Positions 1-8,706 of a stretch of DNA of 64,000 bases are shown in pieces (position 1 is the first letter of the stretch; each line of letters begins with the position of its first letter). The DNA comes from Ignavibacteriales bacterium. GTDB lineage: Bacteria; Bacteroidota; Ignavibacteria; Ignavibacteriales; Ignavibacteriaceae. The notes under the pieces are model-generated. The model did no database searches, had not been told where the DNA came from, and saw nothing but the letters and a program-made list of their open reading frames with translations. The position numbers and the translations under genes were made by a program. The stretch is from positions 3,327,448-3,391,447 of the forward strand of contig CP054182.1 in assembly GCA_015709675.1 (NCBI GenBank), given 5' to 3'.

Positions 1-438
1 CGCGGTAAGATATGCTTCGCGGTTAAAGTTGCCGAGCGAATCCATAAAGTTCTGCTTTAGAAACTCTGGCGGATTAGCGCCAAGGATTGCATCTCTGATT
101 TCATCATCAGTTACTTTGATACCGTATTTTTCAATCTGCTGTTCCGTTAATATCTGTGTAACAAGAGCGTCCCAAACCTGGTCACGGAACTGTGCCATCT
201 GATCTTCTTCGATATCCTGTCCGGTCTGATTCCGCTGATTTTCACGTGCCTGGTTTACGAACTCATCGAATTCAGTAATGGTTATATCTCTTCCATTAAT
301 TGATCCGACATTGTTTGCCCGGGCGCCCAGTGCCTCAAGAACATTCGAGTCAGAGATCACCATAAACAATACAAAGAGGACTCCCACCGTTATAATAAAA
401 GCCGGTGCAAGGTCTCTCATTCTGGCCATCATGGGCAT
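1..438 (-). CDS. PpiD/SurA-like peptidyl-prolyl isomerase, N-terminal part (cut by window edge)
   Basis: The visible N-terminal 146 codons begin with a short basic stretch (MARMRDLAP) followed by one hydrophobic segment of about 20 residues (AFIITVGVLFVLFMV), then a polar SurA_N-type region with NGREIT, EFDEFVNQARENQ and the VWDALVTQILTEQQIEKYG motif. A single N-terminal membrane anchor followed by a SurA-like chaperone domain is the PpiD arrangement, so this is probably an inner-membrane-anchored periplasmic foldase. The parvulin domain would lie beyond base 1 and is not seen. Start choice: three in-frame ATGs lie at 438, 432 and 429; the first has a GGAG about 11 bases upstream. It is divergent from the TetR gene at 604. 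Confidence 0.8.
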   Translation of the reverse strand, partial: MPMMARMRDLAPAFIITVGVLFVLFMVISDSNVLEALGARANNVGSINGRDITITEFDEFVNQARENQRNQTGQDIEEDQMAQFRDQVWDALVTQILTEQQIEKYGIKVTDDEIRDAILGANPPEFLKQNFMDSLGNFNREAYLTA

Positions 439-603
439 AGGTCTGTTAACTCCGATAATTTTAAAGAAAATACAAGACAACAAATTTAGCCAACCACCCC
501 CGAAAAATCAAAGAAATTCTTAGTTTCAGGGGTTGTTTGAGGTCTGTCAGGTAGTTATTTTACCCTCTCTTTATCAGCTATTTTATCCATTACCAGGACA
601 GCA

Positions 604-1194
604 GTGACAAAAGATCTACGGCAGAAAATTCTGCAGACCGCAAAAGAACTCTTCGCCAGGAAGGGTTATAAGGATACTGTCCTGCCCGATATTGCTTCAC
701 AGCTCAATATCGGTAAATCTACCCTGTACCATTATTTTGATTCCAAAGAGGATATCTATAAATGTGCGGTTGAAGAGGATATTGATCTCTATATTGCCAG
801 AATTGAGCAGATTTTTAACGATGAATCGGTAAGTCTGGAATCCCGGCTGCATCACTACCTGACCCTCAAAGAAAAATTATCCGATTTCTTCCCTGTACTG
901 GCTCAAAGTCTTTCAGATTTCATGAGAAAGAGCAACCCCATCTATCTGAAAGATATTATCCGCGGAATGCTTGCCCGGGAGGAACACATATTGCAGCTGG
1001 TGGTAAGTGCAATAAAAAGTACCTCACCGGAGTTTTCATCCTCCCTCCCTCTCAGGTTTTTTCCCCTTTCGCTCTTTTTCTATCTTAATATCACCCTGGT
1101 CTCCAGGGATTTGAAAGAAGAGGGAGAAAGCGACCCGGATTCCTCACTCATCACAAAAGCACTATTAAAGCTCTTTAACATCCCCGCTCCCTGA
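604..1194 (+). CDS. TetR/AcrR-family transcriptional regulator
   Basis: A 196-residue protein with a classical TetR N-terminal DNA-binding domain: helix 1 around residues 5-20 (ILQTAKELFARKGY), helix-turn-helix about 24-45 ending in the family hallmark GKSTLYHYFDSKEDIY. The C-terminal ligand domain (about 60-196) is not like any family I can name, so the inducer is unknown. GTG start with an AGGA about 7 bases upstream. It is divergent from the PpiD-like gene. The dyad TAACG-GT-CGTTA at 1464-1475, between this gene and the methyltransferase, has the usual form of a TetR-family operator and may be its target; that link is inference. Confidence 0.9.
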   Translation: MTKDLRQKILQTAKELFARKGYKDTVLPDIASQLNIGKSTLYHYFDSKEDIYKCAVEEDIDLYIARIEQIFNDESVSLESRLHHYLTLKEKLSDFFPVLAQSLSDFMRKSNPIYLKDIIRGMLAREEHILQLVVSAIKSTSPEFSSSLPLRFFPLSLFFYLNITLVSRDLKEEGESDPDSSLITKALLKLFNIPAP

Positions 1195-1221
1195 GCAGAC
1201 TAAAAATGTACTCCCAAAGCA

Positions 1222-1328
1222 GGTCCCCGAGCCGGTCCCCGAGCGAAGTCGAGGGGAAGTCGAGGGGCGCTCCCCAAGCCACTCTGCAATCCACTCCCAA
1301 ACTGGTCCCCGAGCGAAGTCGAGGGGGT
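1222..1328. repeat. Palindromic intergenic repeat cluster (copy 1)
   Basis: Two to three units of the form GGTCCCCGAGC(C/GAA)GTCGAGGGG lie in this stretch, just after the stop of the TetR gene. Each unit can fold because CCCCGA faces TCGAGGGG around a short GCGAAG loop. The same unit recurs at 9855-9918, 14793-14934 and 19291-19372. The 361 bases between 1194 and 1556 hold this cluster, then a candidate promoter and dyad; no gene is seen in them. Confidence 0.8.
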
Positions 1329-1411
1329 CCTTAACCATCGTCCCAAATGTCCCTCCCCTCTCACCCAACTCTCTCAAACCTCCCTGCCAAAACCTTTATT
1401 TTCCTCAAACC

Positions 1412-1442
1412 TTGGTCTTTTTGAAAGAATTAGGTAATTTTA
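1412..1442 (+). promoter_or_regulatory. Candidate promoter for the methyltransferase gene
   Basis: TTGGTC at 1412-1417 and TAATTTTA at 1435-1442 are separated by 17 bases, close to the Bacteroidota pattern with a TAnnTTTG downstream element (last base A instead of G). It faces the gene at 1556. Called by eye only; AT-rich DNA gives such matches by chance. Confidence 0.35.
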
Positions 1443-1463
1443 ACCCCTTAAAAACCAAAAACA

Positions 1464-1475
1464 TAACGGTCGTTA
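1464..1475. promoter_or_regulatory. Candidate TetR-type operator dyad
   Basis: TAACG-GT-CGTTA is a perfect 5-bp inverted repeat around two bases, lying about 20-35 bases downstream of the candidate promoter element, where a bound repressor would block early transcription. Short ACG/CGT-type dyads are typical TetR-family sites. Regulation by the neighbouring TetR protein is inferred. Confidence 0.4.
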
Positions 1476-1555
1476 AACTCTGGAAATTACGTCCTCTGCA
1501 CTTTTGCTCACAAAAGCGGACTAACCCATCATGAAGCTGAATTAAGGAATTTACA

Positions 1556-2488
1556 TTGCACTGGAAAACTAAAGCGAAAATTCAAAATCTGATATCACTC
1601 CTCCCCTCTGCCCTCTCCTATGAAGTATATTATCAGGTGCAGCGAAGAATGGGCAGGCTGCAGAACTTTGGTCCGGTAATCCGGCTCAATGCCGGTATTA
1701 CCACCTGGAAAAAACTGATCGAACACGGTTATCAGCCGGATGATAAAAGATTTTTTGAGGTAGGCACAGGAAGAGTTCTAAACGTTCCCCTGGCATTCTG
1801 GTTAATGGGTGCTGAATCCGTAACGACTATAGATCTGAATCCCTATCTGAAAGGCGATCTGGTCAGGGAAGATCTTCAGTATATATCAGATAACCGCAAA
1901 GAAATTGAAACATTGTTTGGCGGGCTGCTTCGCAAAGACCGTTTTGAAGAACTCATCTCATTCCAAAAAAGAACGCCGTTCATACTAAAAGACTTTTTAC
2001 AGCTTTGCAATTTTACCTATATAGCTCCGGGAGATGCCGCTAAAACCGGCATTGAAACCGGCAGTATTGATTTCCATACATCGTTCACGGTTTTTGAGCA
2101 TATTCCTGCTCCTATCCTCTCAAACATTCTCAAAGAAGGAATCAGGATTACCAATAAATCGGGTGCGTTTGTCCATTGTGTTGATTATTCCGATCATTTT
2201 TCCCATACTGATCACAGCATTTCCCCTATTAATTTTCTTCAGTACTCCGATAAGGAGTGGGATGCCTATGCCGGCAACCGTTATATGTATATGAACAGAC
2301 TAAGACATGATGAGATGGTGGAAATTTTTACATCAGCAGGATTAACAATACTTTCAGCTGTCCCTAATCTGCACGAAGAGTCACTCAACCTTATCAAAAG
2401 CGGAAAAATATCAATTGATCCGAAGTTCAGGAGCAAGTCAGACGAAATACTTGCAACTGTGGATTCCTGGTTTATAGCAAAAAGTTAA
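1556..2488 (+). CDS. Class I SAM-dependent methyltransferase-like protein
   Basis: A 310-residue protein with a recognisable SAM-binding motif I at about residues 67-78 (FFEVGTGRVLNVPL), an acidic residue ending the second strand (TIDLNPY, D93), and a motif-IV-like stretch SIDFHTSFTVFEHI around 170-182. C-terminal residues 200-300 contain several aromatic and histidine residues (HCVDYSDHFSHTDHS). The substrate cannot be read from the sequence; relatives occur in polysaccharide and lipid modification. The start is TTG, supported by AAGGA 7 bases upstream; no in-frame ATG nearby gives the motif-containing N-terminus. It is convergent with phoU. Confidence 0.8.
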   Translation: MHWKTKAKIQNLISLLPSALSYEVYYQVQRRMGRLQNFGPVIRLNAGITTWKKLIEHGYQPDDKRFFEVGTGRVLNVPLAFWLMGAESVTTIDLNPYLKGDLVREDLQYISDNRKEIETLFGGLLRKDRFEELISFQKRTPFILKDFLQLCNFTYIAPGDAAKTGIETGSIDFHTSFTVFEHIPAPILSNILKEGIRITNKSGAFVHCVDYSDHFSHTDHSISPINFLQYSDKEWDAYAGNRYMYMNRLRHDEMVEIFTSAGLTILSAVPNLHEESLNLIKSGKISIDPKFRSKSDEILATVDSWFIAKS

Positions 2489-2520
2489 CAGAGCGGGCAG
2501 CCCTCCGGCACGAAGTGATT

Positions 2521-2553
2521 CTCTTTCACGGAACTTTCCGGTGAATTAAAGAG
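2521..2553. terminator. Possible shared terminator hairpin between convergent genes
   Basis: CTCTTTCACGGAA and TTCCGGTG...AAAGAG form an imperfect hairpin between the convergent methyltransferase and phoU genes. There is no clear T-run on either strand, so this is a weak call. Confidence 0.35.
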
Positions 2554-2565
2554 ACCGGTTAATTC

Positions 2566-3255
2566 TTAATCCTCGTCATCGTCATCCCCGAAGAGATACT
2601 TTTCATAGTTGTGCTTTATCATTTCAGCTTCAACGATGAAATATACATCCTCGGCGATATTCGTCGCATGATCACCCAGACGCTCTAACTGGCGGGACAT
2701 AACCAGCAGATGAACAGCCGGTTCTATATTCTCCGGGTTTTCCTTCATGATATCAATCAGAATCCGGTGATTTTCATTGTTCAGCGAATCAAGACGGTCA
2801 TCACTCTGCACTACTTTTTCCGCAAGTTTTGCGTTTCCCTCAATAAATGCATCTATCGCGTTTTTAATCATCTCCTTTGCAAGGAGTGACATTGCGTGAA
2901 TATGAATCCTTCCCCAGAATTCAGGTTTCTTCTTCAGCAGCATGGCCCCTTCAGCAATATTTACCGCAATATCACCTATTCTCTCAAGATTGGAATTGAT
3001 GGTCAGTGAGGACATTATCAGCCGTAAATCCATGGCAACCGGCTGATTCAGCGCGAAAATCTTCTGACAGATTTTATCAATCTTCACATCATATTTGTCA
3101 ACCTTGCTATCCCTCTCTTTAACCAGAGCAGCAAGTTCCAGATTTTCTTCTTCAACCGAACGGAGTGCAAACTCAACCTGCTCATCAACCAGACTGCACA
3201 TTTTTATAACTCTGGTTTTCAGCTTCTCTATCTGATGTTCAAAATGTCTTTCCAT
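2566..3255 (-). CDS. phoU: PhoU, phosphate uptake negative regulator
   Basis: A 229-residue cytoplasmic all-alpha protein with the two tandem three-helix PhoU repeats (about 10-100 and 115-210); the metal-site helices show the usual E/D-rich pattern (LERIGDIAVNIAE and LERLGDHATNIAED). It ends in an acidic tail DDDDED. In the family it links Pst transporter status to the PhoR/PhoB signalling pair and restrains uptake. It is the last gene of the phn-pst operon, 11 bases after pstB. No PhoR/PhoB pair is in the window. Confidence 0.95.
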   Translation of the reverse strand: MERHFEHQIEKLKTRVIKMCSLVDEQVEFALRSVEEENLELAALVKERDSKVDKYDVKIDKICQKIFALNQPVAMDLRLIMSSLTINSNLERIGDIAVNIAEGAMLLKKKPEFWGRIHIHAMSLLAKEMIKNAIDAFIEGNAKLAEKVVQSDDRLDSLNNENHRILIDIMKENPENIEPAVHLLVMSRQLERLGDHATNIAEDVYFIVEAEMIKHNYEKYLFGDDDDED

Positions 3256-3266
3256 AGTTATCTTTC

Positions 3267-4025
3267 TTAACCGAATCGTCCGGTTACATAATCCTCAGTT
3301 TGTTTATTTGAAGGATTGGTAAAAATTCTTGTTGTTTTATCATATTCTATAAGTTCCCCCATATAAAAGAATGCCGTAAAATCACTCACGCGGGCGGCCT
3401 GCTGCATATTGTGAGTAACAATCACAATGGTATAGTTCTGCTTAAGTTCATGAATCAGATCTTCCACCTTTGCTGTGGAAATTGGGTCAAGCGCGCTGGC
3501 TGGTTCATCCATCAGAAGAATTTCCGGTTCAACCGCAAGAGCGCGGGCAATGCAAAGGCGCTGCTGCTGTCCGCCTGATAGACTAAGTGCAGGTTCATAC
3601 AGCCGGTCTTTCACTTCATCCCAGATCGCTGCCTGCCTGCAGGTGCGCTCCACAGTTTCCATAAGAACGTTTTTGTCCTTAACGCCGTTCAGTTTCGGGC
3701 CGAATACAATATTTTCAAAAATGGACTTGGGGAACAGGTTGGATTTCTGAAAAACCATCCCCACCTTTTTCCTCAGATTCACCACATCAATGGAGGGTTC
3801 GTATATATCTACATCCTCAATATATACCTTACCGTCAATTTTTACATTGTCAATCAGGTCATTCATTCTGTTGAGCGTTCTGAGGAATGTTGATTTTCCG
3901 CAGCCCGATGGGCCGATAAACGCAGTCACCCGCTTATCACGGATATTCATGGAGATATCATTCAGAGCACGGTTCTTGCCGTAATAGAGTGATAACTTGT
4001 CAACAGCTATTTTAATTTCTCTCAT
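3267..4025 (-). CDS. pstB: PstB, phosphate ABC transporter ATPase
   Basis: A 252-residue ABC ATPase with Walker [10 protein letters not shown] (38-46), Q-loop around residue 93 ([11 protein letters not shown]), signature LSGGQQQR (149-156), Walker B ILLMDEP (169-175) and switch histidine at about 205 (VTHNMQQA). The [13 protein letters not shown] and MNDLID stretches are PstB-specific. It energises PstCA-mediated phosphate import from the cytoplasmic face. It starts one base after the pstA stop, consistent with translational coupling. Confidence 0.97.
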   Translation of the reverse strand: MREIKIAVDKLSLYYGKNRALNDISMNIRDKRVTAFIGPSGCGKSTFLRTLNRMNDLIDNVKIDGKVYIEDVDIYEPSIDVVNLRKKVGMVFQKSNLFPKSIFENIVFGPKLNGVKDKNVLMETVERTCRQAAIWDEVKDRLYEPALSLSGGQQQRLCIARALAVEPEILLMDEPASALDPISTAKVEDLIHELKQNYTIVIVTHNMQQAARVSDFTAFFYMGELIEYDKTTRIFTNPSNKQTEDYVTGRFG

Positions 4026-4026
4026 T

Positions 4027-4980
4027 CTAAATCCTTCCCAGCGCTTTTCTGAAGCGGTAGCGGAAAATTATTGCAGTAAGATTAAGAAGAATCGTCAGCC
4101 CGATTAATACAAGGGTTGAACCGTATTGCAAAGGCAGTGTTAATGTTGGATTTGCAGACTGCGTAGAAAGTATGAAAATATGATACGCCAGATACATAAA
4201 CTGTTCTGTAGGATTCACCATTGGTATGCAGTAGTCCCCGATACACAAATCTACCACCGGAAGATTCGGCAGAAAAAATGCACACCCGAGAAAAAGTATC
4301 GGAGCAGTTTCACCCACTCCGCGGCTTATTGCCAGTATTACTCCCGTAAGAATACCAGGACGAGCCTGCGGCAAAACAACTGTACTGATCGTCTGCCATT
4401 TAGTCGCTCCCAATCCATATGAGGCATCGCGGTGGCTTTTAGGCACTGAGTTCAGCGCTTCAAGAGTGGAGACAATAATTATCGGAAGTACAAGAACCGC
4501 CAGTGTGGCCGCTGCCCATATCATTGCCGGCTGGCCAAAAAGCAGTCCGGTGCCAAGCACTTCATCAAGATTTTTTCCGATGAAGAGGATAAAAAATCCC
4601 AGTCCGAACAATCCGAAAACAATCGAGGGAACGCCTGCAAGATTATTAATGGATGTTCTTATAATACGGGTATATATTGAATCTTTCGCGTATTCACTGA
4701 GATAGATGGCTGAAAACACTCCTACCGGAAGCGCAAGCAGTATCATGAATACCGTTACTGCAAGAGTGCCGAAAATCGCCGGCCAGATTCCACCTTCAGT
4801 CATGTTATTGCGCGGTTCATCAAACAGAAACTCAAGCGAGAGAACACTTGCGCCGTTAATCACGATATTTCCGATAACAACAACGAGCAGCAAGACAATA
4901 AAAATAAAGATAGCCGTAATCAGGCCGATGCTTAGGGTTCCCGTTAAATCTCTGCGTTTGCTTCCGAATCCATTTGCCAT
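4027..4980 (-). CDS. pstA: PstA, phosphate ABC transporter permease
   Basis: A 317-residue permease with about six hydrophobic segments; the BPD_transp_1 core carries the cytoplasmic EAA loop [20 protein letters not shown] that docks on PstB. An approximately 40-residue loop near residues 235-255 has two cysteines (CIGDYCIPM) and probably faces the periplasm. It lies one base after pstC, so it is translated as part of the same unit. Confidence 0.96.
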   Translation of the reverse strand: MANGFGSKRRDLTGTLSIGLITAIFIFIVLLLVVVIGNIVINGASVLSLEFLFDEPRNNMTEGGIWPAIFGTLAVTVFMILLALPVGVFSAIYLSEYAKDSIYTRIIRTSINNLAGVPSIVFGLFGLGFFILFIGKNLDEVLGTGLLFGQPAMIWAAATLAVLVLPIIIVSTLEALNSVPKSHRDASYGLGATKWQTISTVVLPQARPGILTGVILAISRGVGETAPILFLGCAFFLPNLPVVDLCIGDYCIPMVNPTEQFMYLAYHIFILSTQSANPTLTLPLQYGSTLVLIGLTILLNLTAIIFRYRFRKALGRI

Positions 4981-4981
4981 A

Positions 4982-5959
4982 TCAGAACGTATTCCTTTTC
5001 CTCATTCTGCTGACGATAATTTCGGCAATCAGATTCAGAAAAAATGTAATGATAAAAAGTATCACCCCGATAAAAAACAGCGCGTAGTAATGATCACTTC
5101 CCTGCGATACCTCACCCATCTCAGCGGCAATGGTTGCGGTCATGGTTCTGACACTCATAAAAATATTCGCCGTGATATTGGATGCATTGCCTGAAGCCAT
5201 CAGTACAATCATGGTCTCGCCTATCGCTCTGCCAAAGCCAAGTATGATACTTGCTGATACTCCGCTGAATGCGGCAGGAAGGATAACCCTCGAAATCGTC
5301 TGCCATTTGGTTGCGCCAAGACCATAACTGGCCATTCGAAGTTCCATAGGTATGGATCTGAGTGCGTCTTCGGTCAGAGAAGCAATAATCGGAATAATAA
5401 CCATAGATAAACCAACCGCTCCCACGAATGCATTCAGCCGGTTCGGCGGATTGAGCAATTCATTAAAAAATGATGCCCCAACAACCAGCATAAAAAATCC
5501 GAGCACTACAGTAGGTATAGCAGCAAAAAGTTCAATGACCGGTTTAAGGAATTCTTTAATCTTGGGGTTTGCTATCTCACTCAGATAGATACCAGCCCCG
5601 ACGCCAAGTATCGTTGAAAAAATTGTTGCGGGTATAGCAGCAAGAAGAGTCCCGATAATAAGCGGTATCAGTGAATGGCGTGCATTGCCTGCGGTCGGAA
5701 ACCATTCATAAACGGTTTTTAGAATACCCTCTTCATCCGGTTTCTGTGAAGAGATGAAATCTGAAGCGCTAATATGATTAAAGGCGTTAATCCCCTCCTT
5801 AAAGAGGAATATAAAGATCAGAATAATAAAGACCAGCGCCGTCAGTCCGTTTAAAAGAAAGAAAGCACGGATAATGCTCTCTTTTATCCGTGTTTCTTTC
5901 TTAATTTTTTTGGAATACGGTGATACCGCAGTTCCGTTTTCTGCCATATTTTCGGGCAT
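4982..5959 (-). CDS. pstC: PstC, phosphate ABC transporter permease
   Basis: A 325-residue permease, partner of PstA. A basic N-terminal stretch (KKIKKETRIKES) precedes the first membrane helix at about 33-55, then a periplasmic loop, then the BPD_transp_1 core with the EAA loop LTEDALRSIPMELRMASYG. The GRAIGETMIVLMASGNA stretch is characteristic of PstC. The start at 5959 has AAGG about 9 bases upstream; an ATG four codons in is possible. Confidence 0.96.
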   Translation of the reverse strand: MPENMAENGTAVSPYSKKIKKETRIKESIIRAFFLLNGLTALVFIILIFIFLFKEGINAFNHISASDFISSQKPDEEGILKTVYEWFPTAGNARHSLIPLIIGTLLAAIPATIFSTILGVGAGIYLSEIANPKIKEFLKPVIELFAAIPTVVLGFFMLVVGASFFNELLNPPNRLNAFVGAVGLSMVIIPIIASLTEDALRSIPMELRMASYGLGATKWQTISRVILPAAFSGVSASIILGFGRAIGETMIVLMASGNASNITANIFMSVRTMTATIAAEMGEVSQGSDHYYALFFIGVILFIITFFLNLIAEIIVSRMRKRNTF

Positions 5960-5976
5960 AAGCAGCTACCTTTTCC

Positions 5977-6873
5977 TTACCGGGGAAGAGGTATATACTC
6001 CATGGTTTCTACAATTTTCTGCCCCTCAGGTGAAAGAACAAACTGCATGTACGCTTCAACCCCGCCTGCCGGCTTCTTTGAGGTAAACATGTAAAGATAA
6101 CGGGAAATGGAATATGCTCCGTTCCAGATATCCTCAAAATTCACCTTGCCGTCTCTGGCAGGATATATAGCGGGTGAGTCTGCATCTTTTTTAACGCCGA
6201 GAATCTTAACATCGGTTCTCATGGCAAAATACCCAACGCCGCCGTAGGCAATGGCGTTCTTATCGCGGGCAACAGCCTCGGCAAGTGCAGCGGTTCCCTG
6301 CAGTACCTGTGTATTGGTTGCGTAATCAATTTCGTTGCCGTTTTTGTCTTTGCCAAGAACATGCTCACGGAAGAACTCATACGTACCGCTGGAGTTTTCT
6401 CTGCCGTAAAGGGTAATCTTTCCTTTGCCTGACTTTAAATCAGCATAATCTTTGATTTTACCGCTGAATATATCCCTGATCTGGTCCATGGTCAGTTCAT
6501 TCAGAGGATTCTCAGGATGAACAATAACAGCTATACCGTCAAGAGCAACCTTAAACTCTTCATACTGAATATTCTTAGCGGCTGCCTGTTCTTTTTCCTT
6601 TGATTTTAGCTCACGGCTTGAGGCGGCAATATCAGTTGTTCCGTTAAGAAGTGCTGCAACTCCGGTTCCTGAACCGCCTCCGGTTACCTGAACAGAAATG
6701 TTTGCATTCTGATTCATAAATACCTCTGCCCATTTCTGAGCCAGGTTTACCATGGTATCAGAGCCTTTTACACTTATAACTTCCTTCTTGACTTCTTCTT
6801 TCTTCTTGCAAGCCTGGAAGAGAAAAACCGATGACAGCAGTATTATCGCATGGAGAAAAATTGTTTTTTTCAT
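5977..6873 (-). CDS. pstS: PstS, phosphate-binding lipoprotein
   Basis: About 298 residues. The N-terminus MKKTIFLHAIILLSSVFLFQAC is a lipoprotein signal peptide with the lipid-modified cysteine at 22, followed by a lysine-rich linker. The phosphate-binding fold shows GSDTMVNLAQKWAEVF and GGGSGTGVAALLNGTTDIA, the latter with the serine/threonine ligands typical of PstS, plus GRENSSGTYEFFREHVLG. It captures phosphate in the periplasm for PstCA. The start at 6873 is chosen because it begins the signal peptide and has an AGAG about 8 bases upstream; an in-frame ATG at 6879 is an alternative. Confidence 0.95.
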   Translation of the reverse strand: MKKTIFLHAIILLSSVFLFQACKKKEEVKKEVISVKGSDTMVNLAQKWAEVFMNQNANISVQVTGGGSGTGVAALLNGTTDIAASSRELKSKEKEQAAAKNIQYEEFKVALDGIAVIVHPENPLNELTMDQIRDIFSGKIKDYADLKSGKGKITLYGRENSSGTYEFFREHVLGKDKNGNEIDYATNTQVLQGTAALAEAVARDKNAIAYGGVGYFAMRTDVKILGVKKDADSPAIYPARDGKVNFEDIWNGAYSISRYLYMFTSKKPAGGVEAYMQFVLSPEGQKIVETMEYIPLPR

Positions 6874-6883
6874 ATACATCACT

Positions 6884-7948
6884 CTACTTAATTGATTCAC
6901 GAATTTTTGCACTGATATAGTCCATTATCCAGACCACAATGGCTATCATAATTACAATCAGTCCTACTTCTTTCCAGAGAGCAAGCCCCTGATACTGCAT
7001 CAGCATGGTGCCGATACCGCCTCCGCCCACCAGACCGATGATGGTTGCCATTCTTACGTTGATATCCCAACGGTAAATGGTAAAGGAAAGAAACGGCAGC
7101 ACAATCTGAGGCACAACCGCGTACCAGATTATCTGCAGCTTGTTTGCTCCGGTGGCTGCAATCGCTTCAATCGGGCCTTCTTCAATTCCTTCAATAGCTT
7201 CAGAATAAAGCTTTGCGTTTGAGGCAATCGTATGAACCAGCAAAGCAATCATACCGGCATAAGGACCAATACCCACCCACACGGAGAAGATAATCGCCCA
7301 GATAAGCGGTTCTATTGATCTCACAAAATTCAGCACCACACGCAGCACATAATATGAGGCGAATGCAGTTTTTGAATCTTTCATCAGATTCCGCGCGGTG
7401 AGGAAACTCAGAATGAGTGTCGGAGGTATTGAGATCAGCGTCGCGATAAGCGCTATATATATCGTTTCAATTATCGCGAACAGCGCGTCATCAAATATGT
7501 TGAACTCCGGTGTGAAAAGTGAGCCGAATATCCTCTGAGCTCCCTCAATTCCGTCCGGAGAAAATATATCAACAATGGATATCTTGGTGATTATCCATCC
7601 GGATATAAAGGTAATATTAAACAGGAACCATCCGAACAGTTCGGTTGTCAGATCCGTCACTTTTCCTTCTTTGGCCACACCGAACAGTTTTGCTGAAAGT
7701 GATGTCTTGCTGCTTGCCCAGGCAAATCCTATGACGATACTGAGGATGAAAATAATCCCAATTTCGCTCCAGGAGAAAGGCATCTCCCTGAGATCAAGGA
7801 TCAGCTTGTAATAGATCGCGCGCTGCAGCACGATCATGGAGTAAAACACAAAAAAGATATCAAGCAGAATTGCTTTGGTCAGGTTAATCCTGGCCTCACG
7901 TTCCTTCTTAGCCCCTATTATTGCATGTGGTGTTGAATGACTGCTCAT
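6884..7948 (-). CDS. phnE: PhnE-type phosphonate/phosphite ABC transporter permease
   Basis: A 354-residue permease with an N-terminal cytoplasmic and membrane extension (about 1-100) before the usual BPD_transp_1 core; the EAA-like loop reads EAIEGIEEGPIEAIAATGAN, a PhnE hallmark, followed by QIIWYAVVPQIVLPFLSF. Single-domain PhnE proteins are usually about 260-280 residues, so this one is longer at its N-terminus. It overlaps phnC by four bases (ATGA) and is followed 10 bases later by pstS. The transported ligand may be a phosphonate, phosphite or hypophosphite; the sequence does not decide. Confidence 0.92.
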   Translation of the reverse strand: MSSHSTPHAIIGAKKEREARINLTKAILLDIFFVFYSMIVLQRAIYYKLILDLREMPFSWSEIGIIFILSIVIGFAWASSKTSLSAKLFGVAKEGKVTDLTTELFGWFLFNITFISGWIITKISIVDIFSPDGIEGAQRIFGSLFTPEFNIFDDALFAIIETIYIALIATLISIPPTLILSFLTARNLMKDSKTAFASYYVLRVVLNFVRSIEPLIWAIIFSVWVGIGPYAGMIALLVHTIASNAKLYSEAIEGIEEGPIEAIAATGANKLQIIWYAVVPQIVLPFLSFTIYRWDINVRMATIIGLVGGGGIGTMLMQYQGLALWKEVGLIVIMIAIVVWIMDYISAKIRESIK

Positions 7949-8706
7949 CTGATTTCTACCTCCTCTGCTTCTTCACCGTAAATGGTTCTGAACCAGTTAT
8001 CATCAATATCAGACGGCAGTCCTTCATAGATAATACTGCCTGCTTTCAGTGCGATCACTCTTGTGGCATAACGGCGAACCAGACTTAAAAAGTGCAGATT
8101 ACATATAACCGTTGTGCCGAGTTCCTTATTCACTTTTTCAAAATACTGCATGACCGAGTTCGAAGTTGCCGGATCAAGTGATGCTACCGGTTCATCTGCA
8201 AGCAGTAGTTTTGGCTTTTGCATCAGACTGCGTGCAATAGCAACTCTCTGCTGCTGTCCGCCAGATAAATTGTCAGCTCTTATGTGTGCTTTTTCAGGAA
8301 TGCCGACTGTTTCTAAGTTGTGCATCGCCTCCGCAATCACTTCCGGTGAAAACTTTTCTATCAGTGTATCCCACGTTTTTAAATATCCCAGTTTTCCTGT
8401 GAGCACATTGGTTAACACCGATCTTCTTTTTATCAGATTGAACTGCTGAAATACCATTCCGATCTGTTTTTTTACTTCACGAAGTTCATGCCCTCTCACA
8501 TGAGTGATATCCTTCCCCAGAAATTCAATCTTGCCTGAAGTCGGCTCAACCAGATGGTTAATGCACCGCAGCAGAGTTGACTTACCCGATCCGCTCAGAC
8601 CGATTATTACAAGGAACTCCCCTTCATGTACTGTCAGGTTTATACCCTGAAGAGCATGAGTACCGTTGTCATAAATCTTGTGTAGATTTTCAATTTTTAG
8701 TATCAT
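7945..8706 (-). CDS. phnC: PhnC-type phosphonate ABC transporter ATPase
   Basis: A 253-residue ABC ATPase with Walker A GLSGSGKST, Q-loop VFQQFNLIKRRSVLTNVLTG (the RRSVL.NVL.G stretch is diagnostic of PhnC), signature LSGGQQQR, Walker B LLLADEPVASLDP and switch histidine in CNLHFLSLVRRYATR. It powers the PhnE permease. It overlaps phnD and phnE by ATGA at both ends, so the three genes are translationally coupled. Confidence 0.94.
   Translation of the reverse strand: MILKIENLHKIYDNGTHALQGINLTVHEGEFLVIIGLSGSGKSTLLRCINHLVEPTSGKIEFLGKDITHVRGHELREVKKQIGMVFQQFNLIKRRSVLTNVLTGKLGYLKTWDTLIEKFSPEVIAEAMHNLETVGIPEKAHIRADNLSGGQQQRVAIARSLMQKPKLLLADEPVASLDPATSNSVMQYFEKVNKELGTTVICNLHFLSLVRRYATRVIALKAGSIIYEGLPSDIDDNWFRTIYGEEAEEVEIR

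Noticed and set aside
278-523. Plus-strand reading frame of 81 codons near the left edge
   Set aside because: It is antisense to the clear PpiD-like coding sequence and its protein has no family features.
1165-1377. Minus-strand frame through the first palindromic repeat cluster
   Set aside because: Its arginine/glycine-rich protein is a by-product of the GC-rich repeat; similar frames occur at 9772-9957 and 19157-19375.
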